Assembly: GCA_023419055.1 (NCBI GenBank)
Contig: JAEZYO010000072.1
Location: forward strand, 1-5,142
Reading direction: 5' to 3'
Length of the DNA stretch: 5,142 nt
Origin: Pseudomonadota bacterium
GTDB lineage: Bacteria; Myxococcota; Polyangia; Polyangiales; Polyangiaceae
The position numbers were made by a program, and so were the translations under genes. Below, one piece after another: positions 1 through 5,142 of this stretch (position 1 is the stretch's first letter; each line of letters begins with the position of its first letter). The notes under the pieces are model-generated. The model saw only the letters and a list, made by a program, of their open reading frames with translations. It had not been told where the DNA came from and ran no database searches.

Positions 1-1482
1 GTCTACTACCGATTCGTCCGCCTCACGCACGAGCAGTGGGAGAACAGCGTTCGGGACGTGTTGAAGCTCCCCGAGCGGAGCGGACTTTCGAGCGGCTTCG
101 TGCCCGACCCCCCGGAGGGGAAGTTCGAGAACAACGAACGCGCGCTGTACGTCAGCGCGAACCTCCGAACGGACTACCAGCGCGCGGCGGAGACGCTGGC
201 CGAGCGCGTGGCGAACGACGCTACGGCGCTCGCGCGGCTCGGAAGCGCCGCGGACGTGACCGGCTTCATCAAGAGCCTCGGCCGCAGCGCTTTCAGGCGA
301 GCCTTGACGGCGGCGGAAGAGTCCGCCTTTGCCACGGTGTTTGCGTCCGGAAAGACCTTCTTCGAAAGCGGGGACGATTTCGCCGACGGGGCGCGGCTCG
401 TGATCGAGACGATGCTGCAGTCACCGCACTTCGTGTACCGCATCGAGCTCACCCCCGACGGGACGCGGCTCTCCGGCTACGAGCTCGCGAGCAAGCTCTC
501 CTTTTTGCTCCGCAACACCACGCCGGACGAGGGGCTGCTCTCCGCCGCGGAGTCGGGACAGCTCGACTCTCAAGAAGGGCTCGTCGGCATCGCCGAGCAG
601 CTGATGTCGAGCGCCGCGAGCACGGCTTCGCTCGAGCGTTTCCACGCCACGCTCTTCGGGCTGGGTCGTTACGACTCGATCTTGAAGGATTCGACGCTCT
701 TCCCGGCGTACTCCGAGGCGCTCAATCAGTCGCTCATGGCCGCCGACCTGCGCTTCTTCCAGCGCGTCTACGAGGGCGGCTTCGGGCTGCGAGAGATCCT
801 CACGTCGAACGTGGCTTACGTGAACCAGTCCACGGCAGGGTTCTACGGCCTCTCCGCGACAGGCTCCGAGCTCCAGGAGGTGGCGCTCGACGCCAGCCGC
901 CCCGGCTTCCTGACGCGTGTCGGGTTCCTCGCCTACAACGCGACGTTGCGCGACCCCGATCCGATTCATCGCGGCGTGGACATCAACAACAAGCTGCTGT
1001 GCGCCAAGCTCGAGCCGCCCGCGGGCGAGATCCCGCCGCTGCCACCGTTCGATCCCGGACAGACGAACCGCGAGCGCGTCGCCACGCACACGGGGTCGGG
1101 CACGTGCGCCGGGTGCCACATGCAGATCATCAATCCGCTCGGCTTCGCGCTCGAGAACTTCGACGCGATGGGCCAGGTTCGGACGACCGACAACGGAAAG
1201 CCCGTGGATACGACCGGTGAGTACCTGTTCTCCGACGGGCTGAAGAGCTTCAGCGGGATCACGGAGCTCGTCGCGCTGCTCGGCGACAGCTTGCAAGCGC
1301 ACGGTTGTTATACGGCCAATCTCACCGAGTTCGCCCTCGCTCGCGACATCGCGGGCGGAGAGGGCGCGCTCGTCACGGAGCTCCAGCGTATGAGCCGCGA
1401 AGACGACACTTCGATCAAGGACATCTTGCTGACCATGGTGAAGAGCCCGCTGTTCGTGACCGCCAAGGGAGGTGCCAAGTGA
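1..1482 (+). CDS. DUF1592/DUF1588/DUF1585 multidomain protein with CxxCH motif, 5' partial
   Basis: The frame is open from base 1 to the TGA at 1480-1482, giving 493 codons, and the true start lies upstream. Residue 1 here is the codon at base 1. Residues 4-21 contain a RLTHEQWENSVRDVL stretch typical of DUF1587. Residues about 65-120 resemble DUF1595 (GRSAFRRALTAAE at 94-106). Residues about 129-285 resemble DUF1592 (LQSPHFVYR, then LSFLLRNTTPDEGLLSAAE). Residues about 300-405 resemble DUF1588, with RGVDINNKLLC, a proline-rich PPAGEIPPLPP and CAGCH at 369-373. Residues 414-493 resemble DUF1585 and end in SPLFVTAKGGAK. This is the usual domain order of the family. CxxCH is the classical site for covalent heme c, so an exported electron-transfer or oxidoreductase role is plausible but unproven. 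Any signal peptide would be on the missing N-terminus. The stop overlaps the next gene's start, so the two form an operon. The GTG at base 58 is not the start, because the conserved DUF1587 residues lie before it. The family assignment is strong; the function is unknown. Confidence 0.93.
   Translation, partial: VYYRFVRLTHEQWENSVRDVLKLPERSGLSSGFVPDPPEGKFENNERALYVSANLRTDYQRAAETLAERVANDATALARLGSAADVTGFIKSLGRSAFRRALTAAEESAFATVFASGKTFFESGDDFADGARLVIETMLQSPHFVYRIELTPDGTRLSGYELASKLSFLLRNTTPDEGLLSAAESGQLDSQEGLVGIAEQLMSSAASTASLERFHATLFGLGRYDSILKDSTLFPAYSEALNQSLMAADLRFFQRVYEGGFGLREILTSNVAYVNQSTAGFYGLSATGSELQEVALDASRPGFLTRVGFLAYNATLRDPDPIHRGVDINNKLLCAKLEPPAGEIPPLPPFDPGQTNRERVATHTGSGTCAGCHMQIINPLGFALENFDAMGQVRTTDNGKPVDTTGEYLFSDGLKSFSGITELVALLGDSLQAHGCYTANLTEFALARDIAGGEGALVTELQRMSREDDTSIKDILLTMVKSPLFVTAKGGAK
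1465..1473 (+). promoter_or_regulatory. Shine-Dalgarno for the DUF1552 gene
   Basis: AAGGGAGGT lies inside the last codons of the upstream gene. It is close to the AAGGAGGT consensus, and its GGAGG core ends six bases before the GTG at 1479. It decides the start of the DUF1552 gene, because the frame is open well upstream of this point. Together with the GTGA overlap it points to translational coupling. Confidence 0.85.
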
Positions 1483-1586
1483 TCCGTCGAGCCAAGCTGA
1501 ACCGCCGCGCCTTCCTACGGGCCGCGGGCACCGCGGGCGTCGCCCTGCCGTTCCTCGAGGGCCTTCAGTCGCGTTCCGCGTGGGCG
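1479..1586 (+). other. Twin-arginine (Tat) signal peptide of the DUF1552 protein
   Basis: Residues 1-36 have a basic n-region (RRAK), the motif NRRAFLR with Arg9-Arg10 followed by Phe12-Leu13, a hydrophobic h-region rich in Ala, Gly, Val and Leu, and a small-residue AWA cleavage site before Gln37. Asn replaces the Ser or Thr often found before the Arg pair. The exact cleavage site is inferred by eye. Confidence 0.8.
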
Positions 1587-2879
1587 CAGAGTGAAAATCC
1601 GGTCTTCGGTCTCTTCATCTGCACCGCGAACGGCGTCGTACAGAAGTACGCTAGCGAGCCGGAGCGCTTCTGGCCGACGGCCACGGGCGCCCTGACCAAA
1701 GAGTCCATGGAGGGATTCGCGGCGGAGCGCTGCACCGGCCTCCTCGCGGACTACGCGGATCGCCTGCTCATCGTGCGTGGCGTGAACTACCCGGGGCCGC
1801 TGAACGGCTGCGGGCACGCGCAGGGGCTGGTCCAATGCTTGACCGCGCGTGCTTCCACCGGGAGCGCCAACAACGCGACCTCCACGGGCCCCTCCGTCGA
1901 CACGGTGATGGCCGAAGCCTTGAACCCGGAGGGTGTGGAGCCGCTCACGCTCTACTCCGGCATGAAGGGCGGGTACATCGACGAGAAGCTGTCCTTCAGC
2001 GCCGCCGGCAAGGTCCGCGCGGCCGAAGGCAACCCGTACAACGTGTATCAGCGCCTCACGGGCCTCTTCGATCCGGGCACCGGTAACCCGACCGGCATGG
2101 GCGACAAGCTCGCGCTGCGCCGCAACAGCGTCAACGACCTGATCCGCGCGGATCTCAACTCGCTGATGGCGCGCCCCGAGCTCAGCAAGGCTGACAAGGA
2201 GCGCCTCGATCTGCACTTCACCACGATCCGTGACGTCGAGAACACGATGACGGATATGGGGATGGCTTGTACGGGGGACGGCCTCGACATGGCCGCCATC
2301 GAAGCCATGAACTCGGGCGACGCGTTTCGACAGAACGGGAAGATCGAAGAGGTGGCAAAGCTCCAGATGGAGCTCGTGGCGCTCGCCTTCGCCTGCAACG
2401 CGACCCGCGTGGCGACCCTTCAGGTCGGCGACGGCACCGACGGTTCTCGCTACACCATCAACGGCGAGGTCGTCGAACGCTTCCACTGGATCAGCCATCG
2501 TATCCAGAGCGACGGCACGAGCGGCGCCGCGATCCCTCAGGCCGTGGAGTGGCACACCGCGATCGACCGCATCCGCATGAACACGTTCAAGCACCTGCTG
2601 GATCGATGGTCCGAGTACCAGACCCCGAACGGCAACTTGCTGGACAACGCGTTCGCGCTCTGGACCAGTCACGTCGCGGTGGGCCCGTCGCACAGCTTCA
2701 ACAACCTGCCGTACATCATCGCGGGGAGCGCCGGCGGTTACCTGAAGCAAGGTCAATACGTGGACGCCGGCGGCGCCAGTAACGGGCGCCTCCTCAACAC
2801 GCTGCTCAGCGCCTGCGGGGTCCCGCTCGACAAGTTCGGCGTCGCCGACGGCGGGATCATCAGCCAGATGGTTGCGTAA
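1479..2879 (+). CDS. DUF1552 (HXXSHH family) Tat-exported protein
   Basis: This gene is complete, 466 residues, GTG start and TAA stop. The start is chosen because the GTG follows a strong Shine-Dalgarno, overlaps the previous stop as GTGA, and puts a twin-arginine signal at the N-terminus (NRRAFLR at residues 8-14, hydrophobic stretch 15-29, likely cleavage after AWA at 34-36). Family features run in order: FGLFICTANG (43-52), GCGHAQG with His113, GPSVDTVMAEAL (137-148), LSFSAAG...NPYNVYQRL...F (171-197), the helical RNSVNDLIRADLNSL block (from 215), HWISHR (336-341), and a C-terminal FALWTSHVAVGPSHSFNNLP block. The family is named for an HxxSHH motif; here the last position is Arg341. The protein should act in the periplasm or outside the cell after folding in the cytoplasm, as Tat substrates do. 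Its reaction is unknown. The coupled DUF1592-type gene upstream is its expected partner. Family call is firm; function is not. Confidence 0.93.
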   Translation: MIRRAKLNRRAFLRAAGTAGVALPFLEGLQSRSAWAQSENPVFGLFICTANGVVQKYASEPERFWPTATGALTKESMEGFAAERCTGLLADYADRLLIVRGVNYPGPLNGCGHAQGLVQCLTARASTGSANNATSTGPSVDTVMAEALNPEGVEPLTLYSGMKGGYIDEKLSFSAAGKVRAAEGNPYNVYQRLTGLFDPGTGNPTGMGDKLALRRNSVNDLIRADLNSLMARPELSKADKERLDLHFTTIRDVENTMTDMGMACTGDGLDMAAIEAMNSGDAFRQNGKIEEVAKLQMELVALAFACNATRVATLQVGDGTDGSRYTINGEVVERFHWISHRIQSDGTSGAAIPQAVEWHTAIDRIRMNTFKHLLDRWSEYQTPNGNLLDNAFALWTSHVAVGPSHSFNNLPYIIAGSAGGYLKQGQYVDAGGASNGRLLNTLLSACGVPLDKFGVADGGIISQMVA

Positions 2880-2915
2880 CGCGGTCGGCGTCCAGGGCGC
2901 CTCCGCAGTGTTCCG

Positions 2916-2958
2916 GGGTTCGTCTGGACCCTGATCGCAGCCGGACTCGGCGTTCTTT
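2916..2958 (+). terminator. Weak candidate terminator after the DUF1552 gene
   Basis: Two small hairpins lie 37-72 bases after the TAA. GGGTTC (2916-2921) can pair with GGACCC (2926-2931) with one G-U wobble around a four-base loop. GCCG (2940-2943) pairs with CGGC (2948-2951) around GACT and is followed by GTTCTTT (2952-2958). The second stem is only four pairs and the T run is interrupted, so this is a poor match to a classical intrinsic terminator. Termination here is expected from layout more than shown by the sequence. Confidence 0.22.
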
Positions 2959-2992
2959 CGTCGCTGGCGAGACGGCGCCCTTTCGCCCTCGA

Positions 2993-3121
2993 TTCACCGG
3001 GGTGGTTCGCCAGGGGGGACGCGAGGAGCCGACCGAGACGTGCGTGAGCCGCCTCACGCTTGGCGCGCGCGAGCAGCTTGTCGTGCTCGGCGCTGCACTT
3101 CGTCGCGTCCTTGTCGGGGAC
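2993..3121 (-). other. Coding-like minus-strand segment, possible gene remnant
   Basis: Read on the minus strand from 3121 downward, this frame has 43 codons of which 36 end in G or C, including the first 21 in a row. The translation is charged and alanine-rich and looks helical (KCSAEHDKLLARAKREAAHA). Upstream of 3121 in the same frame the third-position bias disappears, and another minus frame stays open over 3054-3377. A decayed or frameshifted gene is possible. The longer open frame has no visible ribosome binding site, no family I recognise, and runs into the DUF1552 gene, so I do not call it a gene. Chance bias in G+C-rich DNA is the main alternative. Confidence 0.2.
3042..3059. repeat. 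Perfect inverted repeat, 7-bp arms
   Basis: GCGTGAG (3042-3048) and CTCACGC (3053-3059) are exact reverse complements around CCGC. No T run follows on either strand, so it does not look like an intrinsic terminator. It lies more than 330 bases upstream of katG, and within the coding-like minus-strand segment. It could be a protein-binding site, an RNA hairpin, or chance. Confidence 0.4.
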
Positions 3122-3287
3122 TGCTGAAAGGCGCGCCAGGCGAGAAAAGCGTCTGCGCGTTCCCGCTCGAGCTCGCATCCCGAGGAAACGCTGCCGCGTC
3201 ACCGATGCGACGTGGTCGATCGGCGCAGGTCTCGCGGGTGACGAGCTCGCTCGGAAAACTCCTGACCGCGCGAATTTCCTCAGCCGA

Positions 3288-3304
3288 TCCGCGCATTTCG
3301 CGGA
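3288..3304. repeat. Inverted repeat, 6-bp arms, upstream of katG
   Basis: TCCGCG (3288-3293) and CGCGGA (3299-3304) pair exactly around CATTT. It lies 90 bases before the katG start, where a promoter or operator might be expected. Arms of this length and composition arise easily by chance in G+C-rich DNA. Confidence 0.25.
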
Positions 3305-3347
3305 GCAAGGCGCCTGTTCTTCTAGGTCGAGATCCAGTACGCCAAGA

Positions 3348-3363
3348 GGTGCGCCTGCGCACC
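3348..3363. promoter_or_regulatory. Near-palindrome upstream of katG, candidate operator or leader hairpin
   Basis: GGTGCGC (3348-3354) and GCGCACC (3357-3363) are exact reverse complements separated by two bases. The site ends 17 bases before the AGGAG ribosome binding site and 31 bases before the katG GTG. The two-base gap suits a dimeric DNA-binding regulator better than an RNA hairpin, which would need a larger loop. It does not resemble the AT-rich Fur box, and I do not recognise the regulator. The position is seen; the role is inferred. Confidence 0.35.
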
Positions 3364-3379
3364 GTCGCAAGCAGCATGA

Positions 3380-5142
<1,763 letters not shown>

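Noticed and set aside
58..60. GTG as the start of the first gene
   Set aside because: The frame is open to base 1 and the residues before it match the conserved N-terminal DUF1587 block, so the gene begins upstream of the window.
421..1302. Minus-strand open frame of 293 codons opposite the DUF1592-type gene
   Set aside because: It is a shadow of a strongly conserved + strand gene in G+C-rich DNA; the translation is Arg/Glu/Val-rich and matches no family I know.
1305..1478. Extended N-terminus for the DUF1552 protein
   Set aside because: The frame is open here only as a shadow of the upstream gene; the Tat signal and Shine-Dalgarno place the start at 1479.
1515..2756. Minus-strand open frame of 413 codons opposite the DUF1552 gene
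   Set aside because: The + strand frame carries a Tat signal and all DUF1552 blocks; the minus frame has low-complexity composition typical of antisense frames in high G+C genomes.

Overview
The window is G+C-rich (about two thirds by eye). It holds two partial genes at its edges, one complete gene, and one gap of about 515 bases. All three genes read on the + strand. The first two encode a DUF1592/DUF1588/DUF1585-type protein and a DUF1552-type protein. From general knowledge this pairing is common in Myxococcota (Polyangia-like soil bacteria) and is related to the PSD/PSCyt protein families first noted in Planctomycetes. The G+C content, GTG starts and adjacency of the pair suggest a myxobacterium-like host. 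That assignment is inference, because there is no rRNA or other phylogenetic marker here.

Region 1-2879 is a tight two-gene unit. The upstream gene is cut at its 5' end and is open to base 1. It encodes a multidomain protein with one CxxCH motif typical of covalent c-type heme attachment. Its TGA stop overlaps the GTG start of the DUF1552 gene by four bases (GTGA), with a strong Shine-Dalgarno inside the end of the first gene, so the two are probably translationally coupled. The DUF1552 protein has a clear twin-arginine (Tat) signal. The likely picture is two exported proteins working together, but their biochemical role is not established.

Region 2880-3394 has no gene I can recognise. It contains a weak terminator-like stretch just after the DUF1552 gene, three short inverted repeats, and a short minus-strand segment with coding-like third-position G+C bias. 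The most interesting repeat is a 7-bp-arm palindrome 31 bases upstream of the next start codon.

Region 3395-5142 is the 5' part (582 codons) of katG, a bifunctional catalase-peroxidase, cut by the window end. The start is fixed by an in-frame stop 16 bases upstream of it and a good ribosome binding site. All the catalytic and adduct residues expected in the N-terminal domain are present. katG has its own leader region and is probably transcribed separately from the DUF1592-DUF1552 pair. I see no CRISPR, mobile element, tRNA or rRNA. The least understood biology here is the DUF1592-DUF1552 pair, which is a known family pairing of unknown function rather than a new discovery.
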